Below, piece after piece: positions 24,001-39,000 of a DNA stretch of 64,000 bases. Source of the DNA: Onchidella celtica (lineage: Eukaryota > Mollusca > Gastropoda > Systellommatophora > Onchidiidae); assembly GCA_963931925.1 (NCBI GenBank), contig OZ007582.1:33049730-33113729 (forward strand), read 5' to 3'. The notes under the pieces are model-generated. The model had not been told where the DNA came from, did not search any database, and saw only the letters and a list, made by a program, of their open reading frames with translations. A program made the translations under genes and the position numbers. The first letter of the stretch is position 1. Each line of letters opens with the position of its first letter.

Positions 24001-27000
24001 GTGTGTTGCAAATCATGTGCAAATCACAGTCTACATCCTCACTTATTTCTCTATAGGCCCCTTGCGGATAACGGCCATTTTAGATTTTAGTTGTCAAGAC
24101 CGACGCCTCACCATGGTGATAGTAGCATTGACTTTGATTTGTTAGCTGATTTGCACCGTGAGCACTTCAGGCGTCGCGAACCAATTGGTGGCGAGCAAAA
24201 AAAAAAAGTAAACAATAACTTGTGTGTTCACGCACATGGGAGACGTTCGGTCAATTCTTTCATTTCCTTTCCCTTGTTAAACAAGTTGTTTACACAGATG
24301 GTAGGGAATCTGACCAGCTTGGATCCATCCTTTTCACCCTGCCATAACAGTCAACTGCAATGCAACCAGCAGGCATTTTAACCATTTAGACATATCTCGA
24401 AGTTACACTCGTCAGCTGATCCACCCGCCATTTTAGATGTCGGAAGTACAAAACAAAAACACTCTGTGATGTCATTCGCAATGGGCCTATAGCTATCTCC
24501 ACAAAAGAGAAAAAAAACAACAACAAAACATTGGTCTCCCCTTACCTTATCTGGCAAGCCCCCAACTTTTGCCAATTTGAGCACTTTCAAACTTGAGACA
24601 AGTTTTAGGGTCTATGCCAATTATGAAGATTTTTGTGTTAACTCTAAGTGAATAAGCTTTGAATAAGATTCAGATCTGAGACAGTTTTTCCGGTAAAGTA
24701 AACACTTGCAAAGCTTCGTTAATGCTGGAGAAAAGCAGGGGTGTAAGGCTTTGAAAATGTGTCTTTGCAACTCAGAAGAGGGACATTGAAAGAGGCTTGT
24801 TTGCACGTGGCAGTCTTGCAAATGTCATGAATGCACAAAGTCCTTTTGCACCGCCATTATGTAAATTTTCATTTTATTTATTCTGTCATTTAAAAAACTA
24901 TATTTCATTCACCACGTCTATCCTTTCCATTTTAAACATCTTTTCTTTTCTTTTAACCATAGCTAGGCTGTTCTGTTTAGGTGGTGCCATCTCTGCTCTG
25001 TCTCTCCATTTTTCATTTTCATTTGATAACTATTTCAACTTTGTATTATCTATATCTGATTTCCTGTGTGTGTGCTTGTCACTGACCATCTACCCTAGCA
25101 TCAGAGGTCACTTGATGCTGCTCTTAGGCGTAACAAACTCTTACCGCGGTCACCATGGGCTTTCCCATTCATGCTTAACTACCCGGTAAGTCTGTGGCAC
25201 CCAGTGCTAACCTTTGAACCTCCCTCCCCCCCCCGACCCTCCACTATCATAACCTCTAACCCCCATCACCTCTAACCTTAACCTCCCCACGGCTATAGCC
25301 TGCTTGCTTTGTAGTTTTTCCTAACCTGTGTAATGTGATCAACTGAACTTAAAAATGCTGGGACATTGATAATTTTGTTTGCACCTGAGTTGAAGTTACT
25401 TTAAAATTTATCTTCAGTTTGTCGTTATGGATTTTTTTTTAAGCCTGCAAAACTGTTGTTTTTCCTAAGGTGTTCTTACAGTCTATGTTTTCTTAGACTT
25501 GGAAATGGTAAGCATAAGGTTAACGCATCCTTTTCACTTGGCAACTGAAGGATAAACCAGAATAATCAGTTTCATTGAGAAGAAAAGGTTGAAAATTTGA
25601 GATGCGTTAAATATGCCTAAGAGAGAACAGTTATTTCTATTTTTGTGACTGTTCCAAGACAAAGCGATTTGTCATTTTTCAAACATTTCAACGAAACACG
25701 GACAGATAGCAAAATACTTACGACAAGAGTAAATTAACATATTTTATGAGCCATTGTAATTTCATGCCACATATGCAAGTATTCTGTATGGCTCAGGATA
25801 TCAATTTTCACAAGCTGCTTGATAAACCATTATAATTCGAATTATTTCAAAACTTGAGATATTTGGCATGCTTGTAGCCCTTGACAGCCGGCAGATTATG
25901 TTATAAGTTCGGGGTTAAATTCTGCAAACCAAGGGTTAAATCACATTTTTTCAAAGATCATAACTATAAGTCTGATAAAGAAAGTTATTCAGCATTTTGC
26001 TTGCCCTGAAAAATTTGTGAAAACTGAATTATAATAGTTTACTGCCAGGCTCTTGATTTCTTGAATGGCAGTAAAAATCTACACAGGAAACAGTAATGAA
26101 AAAGAACCATCAGAATTATCACTGATTATTTCCTCTTGAAAGGACCAATTCCCAGTTTTCTAAAATGTGATTGGCATAATGAAACTTGAAAGTATATATT
26201 TTTTTTCCCCTCTTCTCTCACATTGTATCGATGGCAATAATTAAATTGTTTTGTTGTTTTTTTTCTGTCAGAAGCTTTTTACAGGCTGATATTCTCTCCT
26301 TTTTTCAGTGAGAGGTTTACACGTAAGATGAGTCAGAAAACACAGACATGATCCCTTGTTTATTCAGTTAATGTTCAGTTGATCACATCTGTAAAGAAAC
26401 TTCCTTGTATCTTGTATAGAAGACTGTCCACAGATAACACATAGTACAGCTACATATATACCCATAAATGACGTAACTGTATTTGTACTTGTCTTATTGT
26501 AAACATATGTGAACCACACAGTCAGCACCATCGCACAAAATTTTACAGTTTGCAGCCGCAGACCAGTTTTGCCTAGATGAAAACTTTGATGCCGTGAAAA
26601 TTATTGTGTTGTTGAAAATCGTTTATAATAATATACACTATTCACTTTTTTAATTTTTAATGCTGAGCGGTCAGTCAGCTGTTTGAAGAAACTATTATCA
26701 AACGCCCTGTGAGATCACTTCAAAATTTTGATCGCAGATACTTGATGTGCTATGATAAGATGAGGTCGCTGGCGTATTTTGCATTCATAGGTTTTGCTCA
26801 TGCCATCTCGTGGTGACAATGCAAGAGATTCCGTCACTGCTCTACAGTAATCCTATATTTCAGATTTAGGCCAAAAGGCAACTGATGGTAGTATTCTTGA
26901 GCTTGAGGGCTGTCAGATAAGATTATAGAATATAGAAATGGAAATGCGCCAATAGGAAAATGTAATAATCCACTTGAATCAGAATGGCATAAGTCACCAA

Positions 27001-30000
27001 AGACAGGAAAAGAAAGCTTTTTCTTAATATCTCCGGAGTGCGAAAAATGACTTATGCACTCAGCGTAGAGCAGTGGCAACATAAACAGTGGCATATTTTA
27101 CAAGGCCGAAAAGAGAAAAGACTAAGCTGTATTCACTGTTCAACTGTCACTCTAGGCTTTGATTGAAGAATATTACTGTTGTGACAATAAGTTCAATCAC
27201 TGCGGGAAAAACTGGCCATTGTAAAAAAAAAAATTACAGTTGGACAGTAACACATGCACTTTTTCCATGAGCTCTGCCTGTGATCAGCACACCAGCTGTG
27301 TCCTCAGTATTTTTAGAGGTGTGAAAACAACACTGCTCCGTCTTATCAAAGTCGATTGTCCATTGCCTTTACTAAGCTATCTTAAGACAAGAACAATTTT
27401 CTTTTTACTCCAGTATGCTTTCGTTGAAACATACATTAAACAGACGTGATGTTCCTTCAGTGACCTATAATCTGCCAATTATCCCAGTGTACTGATTTGA
27501 CATTGCTGCCTGCTTCACTCCCTTTGAGTTCTTTTTCTTACTTCCCCTCATTTGAACCAGTTATTTTGGGGGTTGGTCACCCTTTTTTTGGTTTGTTTTG
27601 GTTGCATTTTATTTGTCAATGTTGGTTCATGTGGATGTTATTTCAAATGGAGAAAAACAAATGAGCAGAGTATACATATTTTGCCATATATTGAATAATG
27701 GTAGAATTATCACAATAATTTAAAGCTTAAGGGGGAATTCAATACATGTACTAAGATTGAAAAAAAAAATAATAATAAGTATTGCTTTCTCTTGGATAAA
27801 CTGTGCTTCATTAGTATGTAATTGCAGTCTACAATTGTTGACAAGTAAATTTGGTCATGTCATGAAATTCTTACAGCAATAGAATTCCTTATCAAAGGGG
27901 GGGGGGGGGGGATGTTAATATTAATAGAATATTATGTTTGTGCTCTATTTATTTGTTTCCCTCCTTCAAAAATGTCTGTCATCCACCATTTTAGTGTGCA
28001 CGGTGCACTTGCATTTACTGGATTCAGATCTTTGGCACCAGATTTTTACATTTTACTAATGCCTTGATGTTCAGTGCACAGTGGAGATGACTTTTTCCAA
28101 CTGCTTGCTATGCATTGTGCCTGAAAAACCTTCCTTGTCCCAATGCTTAGACTGTTTCCTTTTTAAAAATTTCTCTGTGCATATTGATATAGATTTCATG
28201 AAAAAGATTCTAAAATGTTGGTTTGGCAAAGTTCTCTTCTATTTGTCATGAACCTGAGCTCTTTCTATTTGTCATAAAGCTCATGTGTATGGAAACAGAA
28301 ACAGCCTTTCAGGTACTGGCTAGTAAAAAAAGAAAAAATGTTTTCATGGGTACAGAAACAGCGTTGCCGTACACATGGCAAAATTCTTTCTATTTCACTT
28401 CTTGATGAATTTTTGACGTTTCTGTTTCCATACATATGAAAACCCAGCTCTGTACTGATGTTTTTCTCAAGATTGGTGCCAGAATTTCAAAATGCAGCTA
28501 AAGTGAAAATACAGCATGCTGTTGGAAATTTTGTGTTATATATCAGCACAAGTGTTTGTTTTTTCATGGGAGTGTTCATTTTTGGTGTTTTTTTTGTTTT
28601 TTTTACTCCACTTTGTATATGTATTTCCTTCTTTCCAAGAGCCATGTTCCTTTCCTTAATTTTGCCGTCTTCAGTCTAAACATAGAAAGTGGCCCAGGTC
28701 TTCTGAAAACTGAAGTAGCATTTCGTCATGATCATTCCACAATTGCCAAAGTGATTTTTTTTTGTGTGTTTTTTGAAAAGCAAAGAAATCTGTTTACTTG
28801 GAATAAAAATTGGTGATTTAGGCAGATGTGGGTTTCGGCTTAAAAAAACTCGGAATAAGTCAACTAAATAAAACCAAGTAATCGTTGAACAGTGCAGTGT
28901 GATTCATGATTGTCTGATTAAGGTGAGCATTTCATCTCAAAACACAAAAGAAAAATGACGTAGGCAGTTGTGGAATGTCCGGGACGATTTAAATTTCTTT
29001 TCCAAGCATGTGAATCTTTTAGATTTTATTTCAGCTTATGAAGTGCTTGAGGTCAATGTGGAGTTTCTGTCACAAGGATCATAAATGTGCCAAATGATTT
29101 TTTTTTTTTCTGTTATGTCAATTAATTAATGTCTCTGTGATTGACCAAACATGAAAATCAAGCTATAGTAGAGTACCCCAAAAAACATGAAGGGAGAAAA
29201 GTGGCAGTTATAATGCAGATCCACGGTTGAATCCAAAAATCTGGTCTGTAGTATTTTCTGATGAGAGAGTTATCATCATCAATCGGCTGTTGGAACTTCA
29301 TTAAACCTAAACTCAAAAGTTTGCAGCCGTTACTAGGGGATCAGTGTTCCCTCTAGGGTGCGCGGCTGCACACTCACGGTATTGGTGCCACGCACATCAG
29401 AATGTTGCACAAAAGTTTGAATATCAGGAACTGGCTTCGAATTTAAAATTTTTTGCTCAACGCATCAAAAGCTCCTCTCAATAATTTGGAAAAATTAGGG
29501 GGAACATTATAGAGGACAGTAGTATTTTACATAGAATATTTTCTTTAACTCTTTCGGGACGTATCCCCGATTTATCGGTGCCAGTGAAAAATGTGTTTGG
29601 ACGTATCGCTGATTTATATTGTATCCTACATTCAATTCTATTTTATTTGGTGTGTAACATTTTACTTTACTATCAATACTATTTTTTCTGTAAGCGTTTT
29701 TCTGAACCATACTGTTTTTTTCCAAAGTGGGAAAAAATTAATTACGCCCAGACTTGACCAAAGCCCCTAACACTGACATCCTGATAGACTTAATCGGCTT
29801 TGTACTTAGACTGCCATCCCCTAATAACAGCATTGGCTGTGAGGCTAGGTTTAACAAGGTTCCAATAGCTGGCCGTTGATGTGCACATCAGAAACAAACA
29901 TATTTTTTCATTTTTAAAACTTATTAGTGCAATCGTAATTCAGTGAGAAGAGTTTGCATCAGCATCACTTTGATCTGTAGATGTGAATCAAGAAAGTCCT

Positions 30001-33000
30001 GGACTCCTTATGCTGTACAATATGACCTGCTTATTTTGTGTGCTGTGAAAAAATACAGGACAGTTCATTATCATAATCTTTCAACAGTTGTATCTTTATG
30101 AGCGAACTTAATGACAAAAAAATAAATAGATAGTTCCGTTTTTAAACATGTTTGTTAATGAATTATGCATGAATAATTAAAGGGCCAAAAAGTAATAAAT
30201 AAATTTACACTGTTAGAAAGTTTACTTGAAAAAAGTGGCTTCCAGAAAAGAAGATGAAGGTAATAGATTTCAGAGAAATACATTCATATTTACCAGTATA
30301 TGATCTTTATCTGCTAATTAATGTAGAGCACTAATTATTGCTTTTGGCTAGGAACAGCAAAGAGAAAAAGAAAGAATACTTTGTACTCTCAACATCTTTT
30401 TGCTTTAAGACACATTGTGAAGATAATTCTACTTTATTTGGGTGGAAGTTTTTAGTGAGAGTGACAACTTGAGAATAGATTTCATTTAAAGATTAAAAAA
30501 AATAAAACAATAACAAAAAGACTAGGACAGTTTGACCTCAGAGCACAGTAACAGTAGGCTCGAATCTTACAGTCATAACTTCAAATTTTGTAATTTTCAG
30601 GCAAGCATGTGTTCTCAGACATTTACTGTTTGGGCAAATTCTTTGCTTGTGGGCAGTGTCGATTTCCTGTGACAGATTCAGAGTACTATTCTTAGTTATA
30701 TATAGACATTTTTTACCCTTTTAGTGCTGAAACAATACTGTTGTGATTTTTATAATCTTTGTTACTTTTGAATTTGTAGATATTTCAGAAGGTAATTTGG
30801 AAAATCAAAACTTATGAATTGTCTGAAAGTTTGTAACTGCCTTAAACAAAAACAAATTAAGAGCTGACATACAAAAGAGTACTCTGACAATTCGCTTTGG
30901 CATTCTAGGGGTTAAGAGATTCACAAAGATCCAGGCTGTTGAAAAGTTGGATATGCAGCATGTAAGGTTTGTGGAAAATATTTCATCGTTCTATTCTTGT
31001 GCCATTCCAGGAAGGGGGAGAGAACCAGGGCAATATCCACCACCAGCAGCTGAGAGTTATCTTAGGCCAGCAGACTAAAGAACGAATGGCCAAGAAGCAG
31101 GTCCAGGAGGAGGCAGAGAGGATGATGCAAGGGCCACCACCTCCGCCACCGGCCTGGCAAGGCCCTGAAAGTGCAGGTACAGATCCTCACTGTTCCCTTA
31201 GACTAGTGACTCAAAAATTCAAGAAGTAAATTATATTCAGCTACATTCAAAAGCCACATTTAATGGTCTTGGCTGCAGACTCCAAAGGCGGAAAAAATTG
31301 AATAGCAGACCTTTAAAAATTCATTGTTATGCCCTTCCTTTCTTTAGACCACCAGAATAATATGGTAGAAAGATAGGAAATAGTAGAATTGGGAGTGCAA
31401 AACATGCTGCAACAATGTTGGCCAGTATATTGGCCTCGCTGCCTTTTTAGCATGAAACGGGCCAATATATCGGCCATATGGCAGTCTTTTGCAACATACA
31501 ATGGGCCGATATTTGGGCCCAGTGGCAACAACCGGATTAACTGTGGATAAAAGTGAGGTAAAAGCAGAGAATTTGTGCGAACATTAATTATGTAGTAAAT
31601 CTTCAATTATCAAAATTGGTCATGAGCTCATCTTCAATATAAACATTGAATGGGTGGTTCTTTTCCTTTGTATTCTTTGCTCTGGAGTTTCCTGAAGTAA
31701 GATACAGATATTTCCATTTTCTTCGACAGGAATGTTTTTTCTTAATCACTAGTAGAGAACCTGTGCCTTCATGGGCCATGGTCAAGAAATGGATTATTAC
31801 TCACCCTTAATCCCATAGTCTTGTTTTGATGGGCGTTGTTTTCTTTCTTTCTCCCTAAACTCTTTTTTTTTTCTGTCTGTGTTGTTGCCCCTCCCCCAAT
31901 TTTCAAGCTAGGCTTAGGCTTACGGAAGGAAGCCCCCCCCAAAAGTTCATCATATTTACTGTCCTAACAACATTTTTAAAAGATAACCTGAAACTTCAAT
32001 GGGCGCAGTAATTCAAGACAAAAGCGATTGAGTTAGATTATTTGACACCCAAGAAAATTTATTTTATAATTTTTGAAAGTGTTATTCAGACTGCAGAGTT
32101 GAGCAAAACAAGTGACCAAATTGCACCACAATGAAGTACTCCGGCCACTTAATTTTTTTTTATAATGAGATTTCAAAGTTTTCACTGAATTTTTAAAAAT
32201 TGTGCTTGAATACATCTGATATCTGTGGGATCCTTCTAGGACAAAATTGACAAGTTCTTTTACATGGGTGTGAAAGTTTGTTACGGTACCTTGTTGATTT
32301 GTGAATATCAATTTTCACAGAGGGCATGGACACCTTTCAGCCCCGACCACCTTTCCGAGGCCCCTCTCCTCATGGGTTCATGAGAGGACCCCACCCTGGC
32401 ATGTTGCCCCAGGGGGCACGTCCTCCATTCTACCCCGGTGGGATGCAGAGATCCCCACACCCAGATGCATTTGGTGGTCCATCACAGGTATGTCTTATTT
32501 TGTCGTTCTAAGACTTGATGTATGACAGGAGCAGGCAAATGTACATACTGCTTGACTAAAATGCAAAAATGTATAAGTGAGTCCTACAATTTATAATGAT
32601 AAGAAGTGTCTCCCTTTTTCATTCTCATTTGTAGAGCAAAGTGTAGTCTGAGCCATCAGTTTTTAGCCTCTCGTCTGCATTGTGAACAAATGCCATACAT
32701 CCTACATATGCAAGTGCATTGTGGATGCACACTGTATATCCTGAAATTGATAATGTGAGTGGGCTGTTAATGTGCACCCCCTAATACCATGTAATGTGCA
32801 CTTGAACTTTTTTTTCTTCAATATGTAGTAGGGAAAACATGAAGTAATGTAGGGCTTAAAACAGATCTGCGGTACCGGTATTTTGTTTCATGTACTGGTT
32901 GCTGGCAGTATTGGAATACACAGTCACAAGCCCAAAGTTCCCGGGAGACAGTTGCTGCCAGCAAAATGTACACCCAAGAAAAAGTGGCAGAGGCTAAGTG

Positions 33001-36000
33001 CATCTGAACGGGCTTCATGTGATAGGGTCTTCCCAGATTTACTAAGGAAATACAGAAAATTATGGTGTGCACTTCTTGTCTGCCAGCAGCTGACTGTGTC
33101 TGACCGGGCTTAGAATGACAGTATGGTACCCCCTTTATGATGTCCCTCAATAATTTAACCCAAAAAGACCGACTGGCAGGTGGCATTTATTGATATACGC
33201 ACTTGCAAGTTCTGTATTTAATACATTCACCCAAAGAATATTAGTGCAAGGCTTTAGTGTTGGCAGGATTTTTTGTTTCTGTGGACAACTGCTCTCAGGA
33301 AAAAGTAATTTGATTTCGATTTCACCCTTGACTAATGTGTCTAGGTTTTACATTCATTCATGCGGTCAATTTCCATTCTACAAGCAGGAAGGAATGGTGC
33401 CAGATCAACGTAATCAACAATTTATCCAGATGATGCAAGAGAGAATGGGCCAGTCTGCCAGTGCCCCCACCACACCATCAGGCCCTGCCCCCACCTCCCA
33501 GCAGATGGGTGCCATGCCCCCCTTCCTGCCCAGCTCCAGTGAGCCTGAGATGATGAGACCGCAACCACCACAGCACACGGCACCACCGCCAGTGACGGCT
33601 GGAGCTGCGGCCAGCACAGGAGACTCCCATCCAGGCCTGACCAGACAGCTTTCAGCACCACCAGGTAAAATAGTCAGCCTTTCTTATTATATAAAAATTA
33701 GTGGCGGGAGTGATTCATTGTTGCACAATTTCCACCCCTTTTTTGCTCAACACGACAGCCTGAATCACAGCTTTAAAAATTATAGCATTAATTTTCTCCA
33801 ATGCCAACTAATCTAACCCATTGCTTTATTCAATTTTCAAGCTCTTTTTTAAAGTTGTAAAAATGTAAAATACAATCTCTTTTTGTCCTCCCTTTGACAT
33901 GGCAAGCGTTGAATTCACTACGTGCAATCACCTGTCCCAGAAATGAGTGTGCATAGGATATCTTTGCCAAGACAGTAGATTATAGTGGGGAATTTGCTAG
34001 ATCAGCGAGGGTAAGGGTGGGAGCACGGGTTTAGCCCAGATAATGCTGGGTATCTCATCTAGTATGATATAAAAAATAAAAAAAATCACCAAGGCTAATT
34101 TCAATTTTTTGTGGTGGATTAAGTATTTCTTGTCATGCACTTTATATTGGTGAAGTGAATGAAAGAAAACAATACGAATATTTAAGAAGTGTTCATATTT
34201 TGATTCCTCCAATTTTTTCAATTTTGTTTTTTTTAGGGACTGACAGCTCACAGCCCAGCACCTCAAAAACTCTGGGTTCAGAAGATGGAACGCCAGTAGA
34301 ATCGGATACACTGCTGGAAGGAATCGATGAAAAAGCAGCCAAGCCGTCATTGTCTTCAGAAGAAGATAAAAATGAAGACGATGACTTACTTAGTAAGTTT
34401 CAAAATTTGTTAGCAATGTTGAATACATGATGCAAATTTTATGGAACCTTTAAAAAATCAAGTGGTCGCGGGCGCTCAGATTTTGCAAATTTTGTTGGAA
34501 ATGGAAATTTTTTTTTTTAAACATTGTTCAAGGTCTGCTTATGACATCTACTTTTCTCTTTGTTAAAGTCACTCCTATAGGGCTCTGCAAATTCATTTTA
34601 TGTTTTTTTTTGCCTCAGTATAATCTTGCACCTAAGCTTACAGTAACTCACAGTCTGTTTTGTCACGGCTTTTCAATAATGGCATGTGTCAGACTTATGC
34701 CAAAAGGCAACTGACGGTTCATTGCATTCCTGATCATGAGGGCTATCAGATAATATTATAGAAAAAGAAATGGGCCAAAAGGAAAATGTAATTATCCAAC
34801 AGAATCAGAGTGGCCTAAGTCACCAAATGTCTGGAAAAGAAACAATGTCAAAATTTGCTTATGCCATTAGCGAAGACCAGCGATGACTTGTGTCCATTAT
34901 TATAGCACCTCATTGTTTACTGTTTGATGGAAGACTTAATTAGTTTGCAGGATATACAATATAATAGAATAAACGGTTATACTGTAGGCTGTCTTTCCAC
35001 AGGTGCGGACGGAACATTCGACATCCTGAAATATGCTGATCCTGACCTTGATCTAGATTTGGACGACAAGATGTTTGAACATCTGGACTTCATGGAGGAC
35101 CAGGCCAATGGTCAAGGGGGTGACCCCAAAAAGTCAGATGAAGAGAAAAGTGATGATGTGTAAGTGGAAGATCCAATTATTAATATTGACATTCTGTGCT
35201 GTTCTGATCTGGCTCCCTTAATTCTTTCCAGAGTCATTGGAGCACTGCACTAGTGAGTTTTGCACCAACTGTCTCCACTTCTGGTGGTCATGGGCAAGGG
35301 CCTGAGTTGTGGCAAAAGTTTCCCCTGTCCATTCAGTAATATTGTCCGTCCATTTCTTTCTTTGTCTGCCCTGTCTCCTCGTTCCCTGAACTGTACCTTG
35401 GAGGATGGTCTTTGATAGTCCACTGGCTCTTGTCACATGTCCATATCATTTCAGCTTTCTTCTCTTTACCATGTTCTTAAGGTTCTCATAGTGATGCACA
35501 TGAGTGACAAAGTGGTGGCAGATACGTCACAAATAGTTATCAGGAAACACTCTGGGCCATGTGCCACTGGTGGTCCAGTTAATCCAGTGGCACCCAGTGT
35601 GCTGTGTTTGATGTATATAATTTGATCCCCATAGATCCAGTTATTAGTGTTGACTTTAGTGGCAAGCAAAATGGTTGCAGATACGTCACAAATAGTTATC
35701 AGAACATACTTTGGGCCATGTATTAATGTTGGCTCAATTAACCCAGTAGCACTCGGTGTTGTGTACTTGATATATATAATTTGATCCTCTTTGTTCCTGG
35801 TTTTAGAACATCTTTGAATTTATGAACAAATAATTTTTGAGGATTGATATTTGTATTTTTTATTAATTTGACTATTTTGAAACAGTTTTGCAAGTTTAAA
35901 AATATTGTGATACGGCTATTTATGTCCGGGTGCCATTTGGTTAAGTTACTGCCATTTTTCTGGGTGGAAGGCAAATGTGCGAGATTTTAAAATGTTTGCT

Positions 36001-39000
36001 GCTGAAATACTATATCTTTGAAAGGAAAAGACTTATTTCTTGTAGTAAAGACTTGATGACTTGGTTATGTGCTGTTTGATATTAAATTTGTATTTTTCCT
36101 ATTTAATGACTGCCAGAGTTTGTTTATTCATTGCTTGATTAATGACTCTTCAGTTCTCTTTGAAGTGACATGTGCATTGCTAGTATGAATGACTGTTGTG
36201 TTCTGTTGGATATAAAATTTTCATTCCTTATATTAATGCTGTTCAGTTCTATTGGACATAATATCTGCATTTGCTTACCCTAATGACGGTTCAGTTGTTT
36301 TTGACATAAAATTTGCATGTTTATATTAATGATTATCGCATTGCTTTTCATTCTATTATGTAGGAAAGATGAAGTGAAAGACGAGAAAGAAACGGAAAGT
36401 ACGTCAGCCAGAGCCGCCGCTGCCGCCGATTTCCAGGCTCAGTTTTTGGAGTTCAACCAGAGACAGAAGAACGAAGCAATGAAGAAAGAAGAGGAGAGTG
36501 ACAGCACTAGCACTGTTGATGAACGAGAGAAAGAAAAGTCAGAAGTGGGTCAGATTGCTGCCATGTTGCAAGGGACAGAAGCCATGACTGCAAGGTAAGG
36601 GGAAGTCAGTTAATTAAATCATAATATGATTACAAAATTGGGTTAGTTAATCCGTGCAAAATAAACATCACAAATTTTCTGTTTTTAATTATGTAATATA
36701 TTCTGAAATTATGTAATCCTGTAGCATTTGTACTTCAAGAGTTATGCTAGAGACAAAACATGCAATGTGTCTCAAAAAAATGTGGGCACATTTTGAATAT
36801 TTATTACTTCAAAGAAACTTCCAAGATTGTTTGGGATGTTGGATTCCTACAAGTTGAAGTAAAGAGCGAGTTATCTGATATCAAAATCCTACTCCAGGTT
36901 GACCAGCAGTGAGCCAAGCACACCAGATGTGAAACCACCAGGTTCGGAGGCAGGTATGGGTGGGGTCCCACGACCACCCTTCAACCCTAATCTAGCCTCA
37001 CCACACATGCAAATGTCCCCTTCCCAGGGCCCGCCACAGGCTGGCTCATCAGGGCTTCCCTCACCCAAGGTAAGTCCAGTGTGAAGAAAATTTTTTCTTT
37101 CCAGGCTCAGATTGAAATTGGATTTTGGGTGTGTTTCCATTGTGTACATGACCCAGTGATTTTCCTGAGGAAAATAAATAGATGGATGAATAAGTAAATT
37201 AATAAATCAGTAAGTAAACAAATGGACTGATCAGTAGGTGAATTGGCAGATAAATAAATGCATAAAATGGATTGTCACCGCTCCGTAAGACTGTAGTAAC
37301 TCAAAAATTTTTAAAAATCAATTTCTGTATACGTTCAACTACATTCAAAGCCCCTTCAAAGGATTGTGGTCCTAGATTCTAAGATGAAAAATAATAGAAT
37401 AACATTAACAATAAAAAAAACTTATGTAAAAGTATGCTTTTGGAACTGAATGTCATGTCTTATGCATCTTTTATTTCAGATTATGCATTCACCTCGTAGT
37501 GGACAACCATCCCCTCGTACACCAGGTATCCAGTCACCTTTCAATGCGCTGATAGGAGGACGTCACTCTGCATCTCCGCACAGCCAGCCAATGACACCAG
37601 GAGGTCCGCAGTTATCCCCCTTCTCTGCTGGCAGCGTTCAGATCCCATTCAGTCCCCCTTCTTCAACTGGAGGGCAGCAGCCCTATGGACAGGGTACTGG
37701 ATCAGCACCTCACTCACCTTACCCAACATCTTCTCAGCCACCATTTGCCAAGTAAGTGGGCAAAAGAATAACTTCAACATAGCACATGCAACTGCTCTAT
37801 ACGGCACAAAATTGTTGTGTCTTTAACAATCCAGAATTGCACCCACAAAGAAGGATGAGGTCCAACTCCACTTTTGTTGGAAGCTGACACAACCTTAGGA
37901 GCTTGAGAAGGACAGTTAATTGTAAAAAAAATGTATCTATTGGCCGAGGCACCCGGCCTTCCCTGGAATGAACTGTTTATTAGATTCACTTCTGGATGGT
38001 CACAATGGATTTGCTTCAACTAACCGATTTCTTTAGATCCATTATGTTGTTGTTTATTTGTGTTTTTTTTTATCTTTAGAAACGTCATTCGGTGTGTTTA
38101 TGCCTAACGCACCCTGTTAGCATTCGAGATTAAGATTGTCAGTGAGTGGCAGTAATCTGCGCATGGGGCAGTGTTTAATAGTGAACACATCACAGGAAGT
38201 GATAACGTCATGTGTTTGTGGAAAAGAGAGGATTGGGGGCGCACGAAATTAGGGCCACAAAGCAAATACAAAAAAATACTTCCCCACCATCTCAAGTCTC
38301 CAAGTCTAAAAAAGAACCTTCTACAGGTCAAAAGGAAAACACTTGTAAAATTTAACACGAATCCGAGTTGTATGAGCCGCAGTAGGTCGTGGTAAAAATT
38401 GGGTGAGTTTTTTAATTGTATAAGATAGACAAGAAATTAAAGTTTTCAGAGTTGGTTGATGACAGAGTTTGGGGTTAACATTTGTATCGGCACGATGAGG
38501 GACACAGTGAATTTTGAGACTGCTGGCCAGTGCTAGACTGGTTAATTTGATTAAATGAGATGGTTTTCAGATTGTATCAATGTTTACATGCAGAGTAGTA
38601 ACAAAATATCGAGCATGTTGCATCACTTTCATGTTTGCCTTGCTCAGTAGAAGTTGTTTGAAATTTTTTTTTTTTACTGATCAGCTCAAGATAAGATTTT
38701 GGATGTCAGTGTTCTGTGGGGTTGTAATTAATGTGTTTCAGACAAAGAAAGTCTTGTGATAATAAAGATGATCAAGATTTAGGTCTAGACCTAGTTATTG
38801 AAAAAAAAAATGGGTTAATGATTCAGAAACCCCTGTCTCAGTGTCTCTCACTGGGACACCAGGAGTGAAAATTGAGCTGCCTAGTGATTCTTATGCCTTA
38901 TTCATTTCTTCTTTCAGTTTTGATTGATAATCATGTGGTGTTGTTTTTTCTTTTACTTATCCTTTCAAATAGATTTATTATGAATTTTCAAAAGCGATGA

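Larger units (their letters stand above)
20300..31010 (+). other. 10.7-kb intron, MITE-rich, no exon seen
   Basis: Phase 0 on both sides. Contents: GGCC MITE copies (21470-21706, 25812-26052), ATTT-rich low complexity (22974-23112), TIR element CTATAGGCCC (24051-24492), GTCACTGCTCT MITE copy 2 (26833-27080), a poly-G run (27898-27911), an inverted repeat (28278-28438) and piggyBac-like MITE copy 2 (29545-29793). A C-rich block lies at 25210-25300. A diverged repeated module (22655-22740 and 22905-22975, sharing TTTCACAGC.AAAACACA) is present. Other stretches are AT-rich and unremarkable. ORFs up to 130 codons here look like chance. Confidence 0.7.
35160..36363 (+). other. Intron with a LINE end and two tandem duplications
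   Basis: Contains a minus-strand LINE 3' end (35218-35470), a duplicated about 155-bp segment (35508-35800) and a diverged about 58-bp tandem (36080-36350) that runs almost up to the next splice acceptor. Confidence 0.8.

Noticed and set aside
24797-25189. 130-codon ORF with hydrophobic stretches
   Set aside because: Low-complexity T/C-rich intron sequence, no known domain, and no splice sites joining the gene.
32883-33186. ORFs of 76 and 122 codons on opposite strands in an intron
   Set aside because: No similarity to KMT2C/D segments, no fitting splice sites, and the neighbouring exons already join in phase.
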